Source: Rhizobium sp. TH2 (GTDB lineage Bacteria; Pseudomonadota; Alphaproteobacteria; Rhizobiales; Rhizobiaceae). From it: DNA of 64,000 bases. Positions 37,343-50,323 of this stretch are shown here, in pieces. The stretch covers positions 2,480,001 through 2,544,000 of the forward strand of contig NZ_CP062231.1 in the NCBI RefSeq assembly GCF_024707525.1. The letters are read 5' to 3'. The notes beneath the pieces were generated by a model. It did no database searches. It saw only the letters and a list, made by a program, of their open reading frames with translations, and was not told the DNA's origin. Position numbers and translations under genes: made by a program. Numbering within the stretch: the first letter of the stretch is position 1; each line of letters starts with the position of its first letter.

Positions 37343-38023
37343 TTACTTGGCTGCGCGGACGCCAGCCGGACGCGGAGCGTCAGCCGGGATACCCGCCTTG
37401 ATGGCGTCACGAACGATGATCCAGGAGCCCTTCGAGCCCGGGACCGCGCCGCGAACCAGGATCAGACCGCGATCGTCGTCGGTGGAGACGATTTCGAGGT
37501 TCTGCGTGGTCACGCGCGTCTGGCCCATATGGCCGGCCATCTTCTTGTTCTTGAAGACCTTGCCCGGATCCTGACGGTTACCCGTGGAACCATGCGAACG
37601 GTGCGACACCGACACGCCGTGCGTTGCACGAAGACCAGCGAAGTTGTGGCGCTTCATGGCACCAGCAAAACCCTTACCGATCGAGGTGCCGGTCACATCG
37701 ACCAGCTGGCCCGCGATGAAGTGGCTGGCGGCAATCTCGGTTCCGACATCGAGCATGTTGTCGGCGGAAACACGGAATTCGGCAAGCTTGGCCTTGGGCT
37801 CGACCTGGGCAAGCGCGAAGGTACCGCGCGAAGCCTTCGAGACATTCTTGACCTTGGCAACGCCGGCGCCGAGCTGAACAGCAGTGTAGCCGTTCTTCTC
37901 TTCAGTGCGCTGAGCTACCACCTGGCAGCTTTCCATGCGCAAAACCGTCACGGGAACATGCTCGCCTGCATCTGTATAGATGCGGGTCATTCCCACTTTC
38001 TGTGCAATTACACCTGAACGCAT
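37343..38023 (-). CDS. rplC: 50S ribosomal protein L3
   Basis: 226 residues from the ATG at 38023 ([20 protein letters not shown]); the frame upstream to 38068 is not used. An early assembly protein close to the peptidyl transferase centre; [20 protein letters not shown] is the conserved methylated-Gln loop. A slightly longer C-terminus ([12 protein letters not shown]) is seen. 185 bases after rpsJ. Confidence 0.97.
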   Translation of the reverse strand: MRSGVIAQKVGMTRIYTDAGEHVPVTVLRMESCQVVAQRTEEKNGYTAVQLGAGVAKVKNVSKASRGTFALAQVEPKAKLAEFRVSADNMLDVGTEIAASHFIAGQLVDVTGTSIGKGFAGAMKRHNFAGLRATHGVSVSHRSHGSTGNRQDPGKVFKNKKMAGHMGQTRVTTQNLEIVSTDDDRGLILVRGAVPGSKGSWIIVRDAIKAGIPADAPRPAGVRAAK

Positions 38024-38208
38024 TGGTTCGTCCTCTTGAGAGTTCCTGATGGAGCAAAGCTCCCTCATGCCTCTTGTTTAAGGATTCCGTTGGACCATCA
38101 CGGTCTTCCGGTTTCCCGTTTTAGAAGCCGTTGGCTTGGGTCTTGACGACCTTGGAGCCACGTACCTTCCTTGTTATTTGGCTTGCGCCAGATCCAGACC
38201 CTGAAGTC

Positions 38209-38517
38209 TCAGAGCTTGATTTCGACGTCGACGCCGGCGGCAAGATCGAGCTTCATCAGAGCATCGACCGTCTGCGGGGTCGGATCGACGATGTCGAGCA
38301 AGCGCTTATGGGTGCGCATCTCGAACTGTTCGCGGCTCTTCTTGTCCACATGCGGCGAGCGGTTGACGGTGAAACGCTCGATACGGGTCGGCAGCGGTAT
38401 CGGGCCGCGGACCTGCGCACCGGTGCGCTTGGCCGTCGAAACGATTTCGCGCGTCGAGGCATCGAGGATCCGGTGATCAAACGCCTTCAGGCGGATGCGG
38501 ATATTCTGGCCGTTCAT
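38209..38517 (-). CDS. rpsJ: 30S ribosomal protein S10 (NusE)
   Basis: 102 residues. Small-subunit head protein and, with NusB, part of the antitermination complex that binds Nus[21 protein letters not shown] and [20 protein letters not shown] are diagnostic. First gene of the S10 operon, 105 bases after tuf with a hairpin in the gap. Confidence 0.97.
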   Translation of the reverse strand: MNGQNIRIRLKAFDHRILDASTREIVSTAKRTGAQVRGPIPLPTRIERFTVNRSPHVDKKSREQFEMRTHKRLLDIVDPTPQTVDALMKLDLAAGVDVEIKL

Positions 38518-38579
38518 TCGACTAGTCCTTGCTGGTCATGTCCTTGCGGACATTTCTTTGTTCTTGTTTTCAAACAACC

Positions 38580-38603
38580 GGGCGGGGCACGAGGCCCCTG
38601 CCC
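38580..38603 (-). repeat. Hairpin in tuf-rpsJ gap
   Basis: GGGCGGGGC pairs with GCCCCTGCCC with one bulged base. It lies 20 bases after the tuf stop. On the minus strand it is followed by GGTTGTTTG, so weak termination or attenuation between str and S10 units is possible. Confidence 0.45.
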
Positions 38604-38622
38604 TTGATGTTCAACCCACCGA

Positions 38623-39798
38623 TTACTCGACGATGGATGCGACGATACCGGCGCCGACGGTGCGGCCGCCTTCGCGGATCGCGAAGCGGAGCTTTTCTTC
38701 CATCGCGATCGGAACGATCAGCTCGACCGAAACCGTCACATTGTCGCCGGGCATGACCATCTCGGTGCCTTCCGGCAGCGTGACGATACCCGTCACGTCC
38801 GTCGTGCGGAAATAGAACTGCGGACGGTAGTTGGTGAAGAACGGCGTATGACGGCCGCCTTCTTCCTTGGTCAGGATGTAGGCTTCAGCCATGAACTTCT
38901 TGTGCGGCTTGACCGAACCCGGCTTGCACAGAATCTGGCCACGCTCGACGCCGTCACGGGTGACGCCGCGGATCAGCGCGCCGATGTTGTCGCCGGCCTG
39001 GCCCTGGTCGAGCAGCTTGCGGAACATTTCAACGCCGGTCACCGTGGTCTTGGTGGTCGGACGGATGCCGACGATCTCGACTTCCTCGCCAACCTTGACG
39101 ATGCCACGCTCGACGCGGCCGGTCACAACCGTACCACGGCCCGAGATCGAGAACACGTCTTCGATCGGCAGCAGGAACGGCAGGTTGATCGGACGCTCAG
39201 GCGTCGGGATGTAGGCGTCGACGGCGGCCATCAGTTCGCGGATCGAATCTTCGCCGATCTTCTTGTCGGAATCTTCAAGAGCGGCCAGAGCCGAGCCCTT
39301 GACGATCGGGATTTCGTCGCCCGGGAAGTCGTAGGACGACAGAAGTTCGCGCACTTCCAGTTCGACGAGTTCGAGAAGCTCGGCGTCATCGACCTGGTCG
39401 ACCTTGTTGAGGAACACGACGATCGCCGGAACGCCGACCTGACGGGCGAGCAGGATGTGCTCGCGGGTCTGCGGCATCGGGCCGTCGGCGGCCGAGCAAA
39501 CCAGGATCGCGCCGTCCATCTGCGCCGCACCGGTGATCATGTTCTTGACATAGTCGGCGTGGCCGGGGCAGTCGACATGGGCATAGTGGCGGGCCGGCGT
39601 CTCGTATTCGACGTGAGCGGTCGAGATCGTGATGCCACGGGCCTTCTCCTCCGGCGCGGCGTCGATCTGGTCGTAAGCCTTGTATTCACCGAAATACTTG
39701 GTGATCGCAGCCGTCAGAGACGTCTTGCCATGGTCAACGTGACCAATCGTGCCAATGTTCACATGCGGCTTGTTCCGCTCGAATTTGCTCTTTGCCAT
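38623..39798 (-). CDS. tuf: Elongation factor Tu
   Basis: 391 residues. GTPase that delivers aminoacyl-tRNA to the ribosome. G1 GHVDHGKT, G3 DCPGHADY and G4 NKVD are intact; the effector region is [16 protein letters not shown]. Rhizobial genomes usually carry a second, near-identical copy elsewhere; none is in this window. 60 bases after fusA. Confidence 0.98.
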   Translation of the reverse strand: MAKSKFERNKPHVNIGTIGHVDHGKTSLTAAITKYFGEYKAYDQIDAAPEEKARGITISTAHVEYETPARHYAHVDCPGHADYVKNMITGAAQMDGAILVCSAADGPMPQTREHILLARQVGVPAIVVFLNKVDQVDDAELLELVELEVRELLSSYDFPGDEIPIVKGSALAALEDSDKKIGEDSIRELMAAVDAYIPTPERPINLPFLLPIEDVFSISGRGTVVTGRVERGIVKVGEEVEIVGIRPTTKTTVTGVEMFRKLLDQGQAGDNIGALIRGVTRDGVERGQILCKPGSVKPHKKFMAEAYILTKEEGGRHTPFFTNYRPQFYFRTTDVTGIVTLPEGTEMVMPGDNVTVSVELIVPIAMEEKLRFAIREGGRTVGAGIVASIVE

Positions 39799-39858
39799 TT
39801 CGGCTCTCCATTCCTTGGCCTGTCGGCCGTAAACTCAATCTGACGGTTTGTATTCCGA

Positions 39859-41958
39859 TCAACGCTGACCGGAATACTTTGCCTGGATTTCCTGGGCGAC
39901 GTTCGACGGGACCGGCGCGTAGTGATCGAAGGACATCGTGTACTGTGCACGGCCCTGCGACATCGAGCGCAACTTGTCCACATACTTGAACATGTTGGCC
40001 AGCGGCACAAACGCATTGAGAACGACCGAAACGCCACGGGCTTCCTGGCCCTGGATCTGGCCGCGACGGGCATTGAGGTCGCCGATGCAGTCACCGACAT
40101 AATCCTCAGGCGTCACGACTTCGACCTTCATGATCGGCTCGAGCAGCTGGGCACCGGCCTTCTTGGCTGCTTCACGGAAGCAGGCGCGAGACGCGATTTC
40201 GAATGCCAGAACCGACGAGTCGACATCATGGTAGGCGCCGTCGATCAGTGTCGCCATGACACCGAGCATCGGGAAGCCTGCGAGCGGACCGGAGGTCAGA
40301 ACGCTTGCGATACCCTTTTCAACGCCCGGGATATATTCCTTCGGCACCGCACCACCGACAATCTTGGACTCGAACTTGAAGTCGTCGCCATCGGGATTCG
40401 GCTTGAATACAAGCTTGACGCGGGCGAACTGGCCCGTACCGCCGGACTGCTTCTTGTGGGTGTAGTCTTCGGTATGCTCTCGCGTGATCGTTTCGCGATA
40501 GGCAACCTGAGGTTCGCCGACGGTGGCTTCGACCTTGAACTCGCGACGCATGCGGTCGACGAGGATGTCGAGGTGAAGTTCACCCATGCCTGCGATGATC
40601 GTCTGGCCGGATTCCTCGTCGGTCTTGACGCGGAACGAAGGATCTTCGGCAGCCAGGCGGTTGAGCGCGAGGCCCATCTTTTCCTGGTCGCCCTTGGACT
40701 TCGGCTCGATCGCGATCTGGATGACCGGCTCGGGGAATTCCATGCGCTCGAGAATAACGGGCTTCAGCGGATCGCAGAGCGTGTCACCGGTGGTGGCATC
40801 CTTGAGACCGGCGAGAGCGACGATGTCGCCCGAGAAGGCTTCTTCGATGTCTTCACGCGAATTCGAGTGCATCTGCAGCATGCGGCCGACGCGCTCGCGC
40901 TTGTCCTTGACCGTGTTGAGAACCGAGGTGCCCTTTTCGAGCTTGCCCGAATAGATGCGGCAGAAAGTGAGCGAACCGACGAACGGGTCGTTCATGATCT
41001 TGAAGGCCAGCATCGAGAGCGGCTCGCTGTCATCGGCATGACGCTCGATTTCCAGCTCGGTCTTGAAGTCGATGCCCTTGATCGCCGGGATATCCATCGG
41101 CGACGGCAGGAAGTCGACGACGGCGTCGAGCAGCGGCTGAACGCCCTTGTTCTTGAAGGCGGAGCCGCAGAACATCGGGAAGAACTTGACGTCGATCGTG
41201 CCGCGACGGATGAGCGCGCGGATCTGGTCGTTGTCGGGCATGTTGCCTTCGAGATAGGCTTCGGTGGCAGCTTCATCGATTTCGACGATCTGCTCGATCA
41301 TCTTTTCGCGCCATTCGACGGCGGCATCCTTGAGGTCGTCAGGAATTTCGACGACATCCCACTGCGCGCCGAGCTGCTCATCGCGCCAGACGAGAGCGTT
41401 CATTTCGATCAGGTCGACGACGCCCTTGAATTCCGTTTCAGCGCCGATCGGCAGCTGGCAAACGACGGCGGTGGCGCCGAGGCGGGACTTGATCATCTCG
41501 ACCGAGCGATAGAAATCGGCGCCGGTCTTGTCCATCTTGTTGCAGAAGATCATCCGCGGGACATTGTACTTGTCGGCCTGGCGCCAGACGGTTTCCGTCT
41601 GCGGCTCAACACCGGCATTGGCGTCGAGGAGCGCGATGGCGCCGTCGAGAACGCGCAGCGAACGCTCGACTTCGATGGTGAAGTCGACGTGTCCTGGGGT
41701 GTCGATGATGTTGAAGCGGCGGGTCTTGCCGTCACGGCCCTTCCAGTAGGTCGTGGTCGCAGCAGACGTGATCGTGATGCCGCGTTCCTGCTCCTGCTCC
41801 ATCCAGTCCATCGTAGCGGCGCCGTCATGGACTTCGCCGATCTTGTGGGACTTGCCGGTGTAATAGAGTACGCGCTCGGTCGTCGTGGTCTTGCCGGCGT
41901 CGATATGCGCCATGATACCGAAATTGCGGTAGTCTTCGATCTTATATTCGCGAGCCAT
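39859..41958 (-). CDS. fusA: Elongation factor G
   Basis: 699 residues, five domains. GTPase of ribosome translocation and recycling. G1 [12 protein letters not shown], effector [13 protein letters not shown]3 DTPGHVDF and G4 [10 protein letters not shown] are intact; domain IV loop region is GGVPKEY-like ([16 protein letters not shown]). 23 bases after rpsG. Confidence 0.98.
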   Translation of the reverse strand: MAREYKIEDYRNFGIMAHIDAGKTTTTERVLYYTGKSHKIGEVHDGAATMDWMEQEQERGITITSAATTTYWKGRDGKTRRFNIIDTPGHVDFTIEVERSLRVLDGAIALLDANAGVEPQTETVWRQADKYNVPRMIFCNKMDKTGADFYRSVEMIKSRLGATAVVCQLPIGAETEFKGVVDLIEMNALVWRDEQLGAQWDVVEIPDDLKDAAVEWREKMIEQIVEIDEAATEAYLEGNMPDNDQIRALIRRGTIDVKFFPMFCGSAFKNKGVQPLLDAVVDFLPSPMDIPAIKGIDFKTELEIERHADDSEPLSMLAFKIMNDPFVGSLTFCRIYSGKLEKGTSVLNTVKDKRERVGRMLQMHSNSREDIEEAFSGDIVALAGLKDATTGDTLCDPLKPVILERMEFPEPVIQIAIEPKSKGDQEKMGLALNRLAAEDPSFRVKTDEESGQTIIAGMGELHLDILVDRMRREFKVEATVGEPQVAYRETITREHTEDYTHKKQSGGTGQFARVKLVFKPNPDGDDFKFESKIVGGAVPKEYIPGVEKGIASVLTSGPLAGFPMLGVMATLIDGAYHDVDSSVLAFEIASRACFREAAKKAGAQLLEPIMKVEVVTPEDYVGDCIGDLNARRGQIQGQEARGVSVVLNAFVPLANMFKYVDKLRSMSQGRAQYTMSFDHYAPVPSNVAQEIQAKYSGQR

Positions 41959-41981
41959 CGGAGCTTGCCTTTCTTTCGAGA

Positions 41982-42452
41982 TTACCAGCGATAATGCGAG
42001 AACGCGCGGTTGGCTTCAGCCATCTTGTGCGTATCTTCGCGCTTCTTGACAGCCGAACCACGGTTGTTGGAAGCGTCGAGGATTTCTCCGCAGAGACGCT
42101 CAACCATGGTGGTTTCGTTGCGCTTGCGGGCAGCAATGATGAGCCAGCGGATCGCGAGAGCCTGACGGCGCTCCGGACGAACATCGACGGGAACCTGGTA
42201 GGTCGCACCACCAACGCGGCGCGAGCGGACTTCGACATGCGGCGCGATGTTGTCGAGCGCGGTGTGGAAGAGGCCGATCGGCTCTGCCTTCGCCTTCGCC
42301 TGGGCGGCATCGAACGCACCGTAGACGATGGTTTCGGCAACCGACTTCTTGCCGTCATACATGATGGCGTTCATGAACTTGGTGACGATCAGATCGCCGA
42401 ACTTCGGGTCCGGATTGATCTCGCGCTTTTCTGCTTTATGACGTCTGGACAT
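41982..42452 (-). CDS. rpsG: 30S ribosomal protein S7
   Basis: 156 residues. Primary assembly protein of the head; in enterobacteria it represses the str operon. [18 protein letters not shown] and [20 protein letters not shown] are diagnostic. 77 bases after rpsL. Confidence 0.97.
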   Translation of the reverse strand: MSRRHKAEKREINPDPKFGDLIVTKFMNAIMYDGKKSVAETIVYGAFDAAQAKAKAEPIGLFHTALDNIAPHVEVRSRRVGGATYQVPVDVRPERRQALAIRWLIIAARKRNETTMVERLCGEILDASNNRGSAVKKREDTHKMAEANRAFSHYRW

Positions 42453-42529
42453 TTTATCTCGTCTCTTGATCTCTAAGGATGCTCACCACGCGGAGAACCT
42501 CGCGCAGCACCCGAATTCAGTGAACCGAA

Positions 42530-42901
42530 TTACTTCGGACGCTTCGCACCGTACTTGGAACGGCGCTGCTTGCGGTTCTTGACACCCTGGGTATCGAGAA
42601 CGCCGCGGATGATGTGGTAGCGAACGCCCGGCAAGTCCTTGACGCGGCCGCCGCGGATCATGACCACGGAGTGTTCCTGGAGGTTATGACCTTCACCCGG
42701 AATGTAGCCGATGACTTCGAAGCCATTGACCAGGCGGATCTTGGCAACCTTACGAAGCGCCGAGTTCGGCTTCTTCGGGGTCGTCGTATAAACGCGGGTG
42801 CATACGCCACGCTTCTGCGGGTTTTCCTGCAGTGCGGGAACCTTGTTGCGCTTGACCTGTGCCTGACGTGGCTTGCGGATCAGCTGGTTTACGGTAGGCA
42901 T
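42530..42901 (-). CDS. rpsL: 30S ribosomal protein S12
   Basis: 123 residues. Decoding-centre protein. The residues where streptomycin resistance arises are wild-type Lys (in KKPNSALRK and [13 protein letters not shown]). [13 protein letters not shown] at the N-terminus. First gene of the str unit; a promoter candidate lies 266 bases upstream, giving a long leader. Confidence 0.98.
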   Translation of the reverse strand: MPTVNQLIRKPRQAQVKRNKVPALQENPQKRGVCTRVYTTTPKKPNSALRKVAKIRLVNGFEVIGYIPGEGHNLQEHSVVMIRGGRVKDLPGVRYHIIRGVLDTQGVKNRKQRRSKYGAKRPK

Positions 42902-43470
42902 GTAACCATCCCTTTAATTCTGTTTTCCATACCCTTTCGGGGCACACTTGCTGCCGTCACCGGCAAAGCACTCAGCATTCATGCGCAAAAACCGGATCGA
43001 TCCGCCAAAAGGCAGATGACCCGAAAAAGCAGAGGATTCTCCCGCTTGCGGGAGCATCATGCGTGCAGCAATCTCGTATCAACGTGCTTTGTTGAACCTT
43101 GTTTGGGACGAAGTTCAGGACGAGTCATCCCGAAACAGCCAGCCCCACATCGGCTCTGATGGCGCGGGTACTAAAGGTTTCACCTACCCTCGTCAAGACC
43201 TTCAAGGAGTTTTTTCCGCCAAGTGCCTGCAAATGGCCGATCCGGCGCTGCCCAATAGCCCTTCAGCGCAACCCAGTCTCTCTCTTATTGCATCTGCGAA
43301 GGAAAATATGCCATATTCTATACGCCATCGCCGCCCGGAATACCATGGCTGCAAGACAGACCTGCATTTTCGCGACCCCGGCACAGGTGATTCCCGTCAC
43401 CGAATCGAACAATGTGCCCTTTGTGGCATTCATCACCAGAATCGCCAGCGTCTCGCAGAAGGTCGCCATC
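42902..43470. other. Divergent region between rpsL and the 96-residue gene
   Basis: It holds the rpsL promoter candidate at 43168-43196 and about 260 bases of rpsL leader. The plus-strand frame of the downstream gene is open through part of it, but the sequence there has no start with a ribosome site. No RNA gene or known riboswitch was recognised. Confidence 0.5.
43168..43196 (-). promoter_or_regulatory. Promoter candidate for rpsL-rpsG-fusA-tuf
   Basis: On the minus strand: CTTGACG with -35 TTGACG (43196-43191), a 17-base spacer, then TAGTAC (43173-43168). Transcription would begin near 43160, leaving a leader of about 260 bases before rpsL. Confidence 0.6.
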
Positions 43471-43761
43471 ATGGAAGATCCCGTCAACGACAACATGCCG
43501 AAAGGCGGATTCGTCTTCATCATCATCGGCAAGGCCTATGCCGAGGACGATAACGAGGGCGTGGATATCCATGTCATGCTCCGCGCTCCGGATGACGACA
43601 CTGCGGTGCGCGAGGCGCTCAACGCGCTGACCGAGGAAGGCTTCGCCGAAGCCGACCTCGACCAGATCGGCACGCTGATGGGCGCTCCCGACGAAGAACC
43701 GCATGCCTCGGCCTATCAGGGCGCGCTCGAGGGCGAAGTCGCGATCATCCGCTTCGGGTGA
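43471..43761 (+). CDS. Conserved hypothetical protein, 96 residues
   Basis: Starts at the ATG at 43471 with AGAAGG 8 bases upstream. The frame is open to 43099, but the upstream part is intergenic and overlaps the rpsL promoter. A small, very acidic cytoplasmic protein (GKAYAEDDNEGVDIHVMLRA, GALEGEVAIIRFG) with a mixed alpha/beta pattern and no Cys or membrane segment. I do not recognise a characterised family. Followed 64 bases later by a GFA-family gene. Confidence 0.72.
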   Translation: MEDPVNDNMPKGGFVFIIIGKAYAEDDNEGVDIHVMLRAPDDDTAVREALNALTEEGFAEADLDQIGTLMGAPDEEPHASAYQGALEGEVAIIRFG

Positions 43762-43825
43762 TCCTGCTTATCCGGGGATCGAATGCCCTCCCCGAGCGTT
43801 AACGCTCGATCGATGGAGGCGCAGC

Positions 43826-44209
43826 ATGACAATCCGCACCGGACAATGCCTTTGCGGCCGCGTGCATTATGAAGTACGCGGCGAACCATTGCGCGTGGGA
43901 CTATGTCATTGCAGCGATTGCCGTCGCGAGAGCGGTTCGGCCTTCGTCAGCTTTGCCGCATGGCCGCGCGGGGCATTTTCATCCACCGGCGACTTCTCGA
44001 CCTATGAAGGCCGCAGCTTTTGCTTCGCCTGCGGATCACGGCTGTTCAACCTGACCGACGGGGAAGCGGAACTGCGGATCGGCAGCCTCGACATGGCCCC
44101 GACTGACCTTGTGCCGACTTACGAAATCTGGGGTAAGCGCCGGGAGATCTGGCTTCCCGCGCTTCCCAACAGAGAACAATACCCGGAAGACAGTCCGGCA
44201 TCGTCATGA
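43826..44209 (+). CDS. GFA (glutathione-dependent formaldehyde-activating enzyme)/CENP-V-like protein
   Basis: 127 residues from the ATG at 43826 (GGAGG 6 bases upstream). Zinc-binding Cys pattern of the GFA family: GQCLCGRVHYEV, LCHCSDCRRESGS and FCFACGS. Members bind zinc; only some act on the formaldehyde-glutathione adduct, so a role in formaldehyde metabolism cannot be assumed even though adhC lies about 22 kb away. Ends at a hairpin shared with the RTX gene. Confidence 0.9.
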   Translation: MTIRTGQCLCGRVHYEVRGEPLRVGLCHCSDCRRESGSAFVSFAAWPRGAFSSTGDFSTYEGRSFCFACGSRLFNLTDGEAELRIGSLDMAPTDLVPTYEIWGKRREIWLPALPNREQYPEDSPASS

Positions 44210-44217
44210 ATATCGAG

Positions 44218-44244
44218 GGACGGCGCCGGATCATGGCGCCATCC
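44218..44244. terminator. Two-way hairpin between GFA and RTX genes
   Basis: GGACGGCGCC with GGCGCCATCC (one mismatch inside a 10-base stem), 7-base loop. It lies between convergent stops at 44209 and 44255. No clear T-run on either side. Confidence 0.45.
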
Positions 44245-44254
44245 GTGCAAGACC

Positions 44255-45733
44255 TCAGAGCGAGAGGATAAAGTCCCCCTCCTCGAATTCTACTGCCCTG
44301 TTGACCTGAATCTGGTAGTTGGCCTTGCCGTTTCCATCGGTGTCGATGGCGATGATCGTCTTCTCGTCAGCGATGGTATAGCGAATCTCGCCTTCTTCAC
44401 CGCTGAACGCTCCCTCGCCGCCGAAGAAGAGTCCGTCGATGCCAGAAAGGTCGATCTGATCCCCTTGGCCCTGATCGAAGTCGTCGATCTCGTCACGGGT
44501 GTCCTTGTTGCCGAGGGTATTCAGCGCCGCGAATACGAAAATATCTTCGCCGTCACCGCCCGAGAACCACTGTTGGCCTGTGCCCGCCTCCAGGCGATCG
44601 TCACCCTCGTCAGCATAGATCCAACCATTGGCCTTGCCGAGTTTGATCTCGTCGTCGAACTGCGACCCGTCAATCCCCTCGATACGCTTCATGGTTTCGG
44701 TATTGCCGAAGCCGTCATTGATGACCTGACCCGTCGCAAGGGTCATATCGACGATGATGCCGCCTTGGCCGATGTCATTCCAGTAAAAGAACCGCGCGAT
44801 GTCTCCAAAACCCTTGCCGCCGTCATAGCTGTCGACGCCGTCGAGGCCCGTGAAGAAGTTCCTAGCCGCCGAACCGACAAACTTGTCGTCCTGGTTGGTT
44901 CCGAGAACACCTTCGATATTGGAAACATTATCCCTCTTGCCGAAACCATCGATGACGAAGCCTTTGGTGAGATTGGCGTTGATCCCGTCCTCGCCATCGT
45001 ACCTGTGGTCGTCGTGATAGCGAACCTGGTCCTGCCCCTTGCCGCCGTCGATCGTGTCGCGGCCATCAAGGCCCTTGAAGGCCTCGTCACGCTTGCTGCC
45101 CGTCATGCGGTCATTGAAAATGGATCCGCCATACTCTTCAAAGCCCGAAAAGGTGTCCTTGTCCCGCCAACTGTCGGTCACGGTTCCTTTCGCCGCATTC
45201 AGAACGATGCCGAAGCGCGCATCTTGCCACCAGTATGTCTCTTCGTAGCTGAGCGTATCCCAGTCCGCGCCACCGTGCAGCGTGTCATTGCCCTCTGTGC
45301 CGGTAACATAGGAGCCGCCGTCGCCGCAGAAGACCTCGTCGTCTCCATGGTCATCGGCGATCATGATCACCGTTCCGTTGTCGTTGCCATGATGCACATC
45401 GTCGCCGCTCGAGAGCAGTTTCAGGAACTGCCACAGGTCCGGCTCTCCAGCAAACTCTGCGATCAAATCCAGAACGTCGAGGTTGGTGCCGGTCACGCTG
45501 AGCAAATCGCCGCCGACATCGTCGAGCAAGTTGAGCCCGGTGACCGTGCCTCCCGTCATAATGCCGGAACCGTATGTAAACAGCGTGCCGGTCAGGACGA
45601 TCTGATAGCCGTTCTCGTCTTCGAAGGTCGCTTGAGTGCCGTCCCCGTCAACGAGTTCCAGACTATCGAGATCATACAGTTCGTGCACGACCGCAAAGGA
45701 GGGCAGATCGGCCCCATATGTAAACACTGCCAT
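44255..45733 (-). CDS. RTX-type calcium-binding secreted protein
   Basis: 492 residues from the ATG at 45733, with GGGAG about 9 bases upstream. No N-terminal signal peptide. Degenerate RTX nonapeptide repeats occur from about residue 150 (GTEGNDTLHGGADWDTLSY, GLDGRDTIDGGKGQDQVRY, GLDGVDSYDGGKGFGD, FSGGDGEDIFVF), and the C-terminus (DQGQGDQIDLSGID) resembles the serralysin-type end. Such proteins fold on Ca2+ outside the cell after type I secretion. The N-terminal ~140 residues carry no known catalytic motif, so whether it is an adhesin, enzyme or matrix protein is unknown. No type I secretion genes are in the window. Strongly acidic. Confidence 0.85.
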   Translation of the reverse strand: MAVFTYGADLPSFAVVHELYDLDSLELVDGDGTQATFEDENGYQIVLTGTLFTYGSGIMTGGTVTGLNLLDDVGGDLLSVTGTNLDVLDLIAEFAGEPDLWQFLKLLSSGDDVHHGNDNGTVIMIADDHGDDEVFCGDGGSYVTGTEGNDTLHGGADWDTLSYEETYWWQDARFGIVLNAAKGTVTDSWRDKDTFSGFEEYGGSIFNDRMTGSKRDEAFKGLDGRDTIDGGKGQDQVRYHDDHRYDGEDGINANLTKGFVIDGFGKRDNVSNIEGVLGTNQDDKFVGSAARNFFTGLDGVDSYDGGKGFGDIARFFYWNDIGQGGIIVDMTLATGQVINDGFGNTETMKRIEGIDGSQFDDEIKLGKANGWIYADEGDDRLEAGTGQQWFSGGDGEDIFVFAALNTLGNKDTRDEIDDFDQGQGDQIDLSGIDGLFFGGEGAFSGEEGEIRYTIADEKTIIAIDTDGNGKANYQIQVNRAVEFEEGDFILSL

Positions 45734-45884
45734 GACTTCATTCTCCCAATATGAAGTATCAACGGGCGCCAAGGTGTACCTATCCTTGGAGAACGTCAAG
45801 CAAAACTAATATAGAGCACGGCAGACAACTTCGGAGATCACGAATGATCGAGAAGAAGGCAAAAATTAATACGCTCTTGTAAAC

Positions 45885-45914
45885 AAAAAAAGCCGCCGGG
45901 TCGCCCCGGCGGCT
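45885..45914 (-). terminator. Intrinsic terminator after rpoC
   Basis: On the minus strand: AGCCGCCGGG / CCCGGCGGCT, 10 perfect pairs, tetraloop GCGA, then seven T. It lies 24 bases after the rpoC stop and ends the rif operon. Confidence 0.92.
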
Positions 45915-45938
45915 TCGTTATTTATCAAGTGCTTGCGA

Positions 45939-50150
<4,212 letters not shown>

Positions 50151-50285
50151 GCCTGTCTCCTTGGGGCGCCATACCCTAAATTCGGCGGATGTCGGTCACT
50201 TGGGCTGACCGGCCGCCTGAAAATCATCTTGCCGCGATCGCGGCTCATTCCCGTCGCCCGGTCAGCCTAAGGAACCGGTGGGGTA

Positions 50286-50310
50286 CCCGCGCGCTTTGGC
50301 AACGCGCGGG
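50286..50310 (-). repeat. Hairpin in rpoB-rpoC gap
   Basis: CCCGCGCG / CGCGCGGG, 8 perfect GC pairs, 9-base loop, 13 bases after the rpoB stop. No T-run; probably a processing or stability element. Confidence 0.5.
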
Positions 50311-50323
50311 CTATGTGGTGCTT

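Noticed and set aside
33277..42000. Long plus-strand open frames opposite rplP/rpsC, rplB, tuf and fusA
   Set aside because: All are shadows of ribosomal protein and elongation factor genes that are fully recognised on the minus strand.
43099..43470. N-terminal extension of the 96-residue protein to 220 residues
   Set aside because: The extension overlaps the rpsL promoter region, reads as low-quality sequence, and lacks a ribosome site. The ATG at 43471 has AGAAGG upstream.
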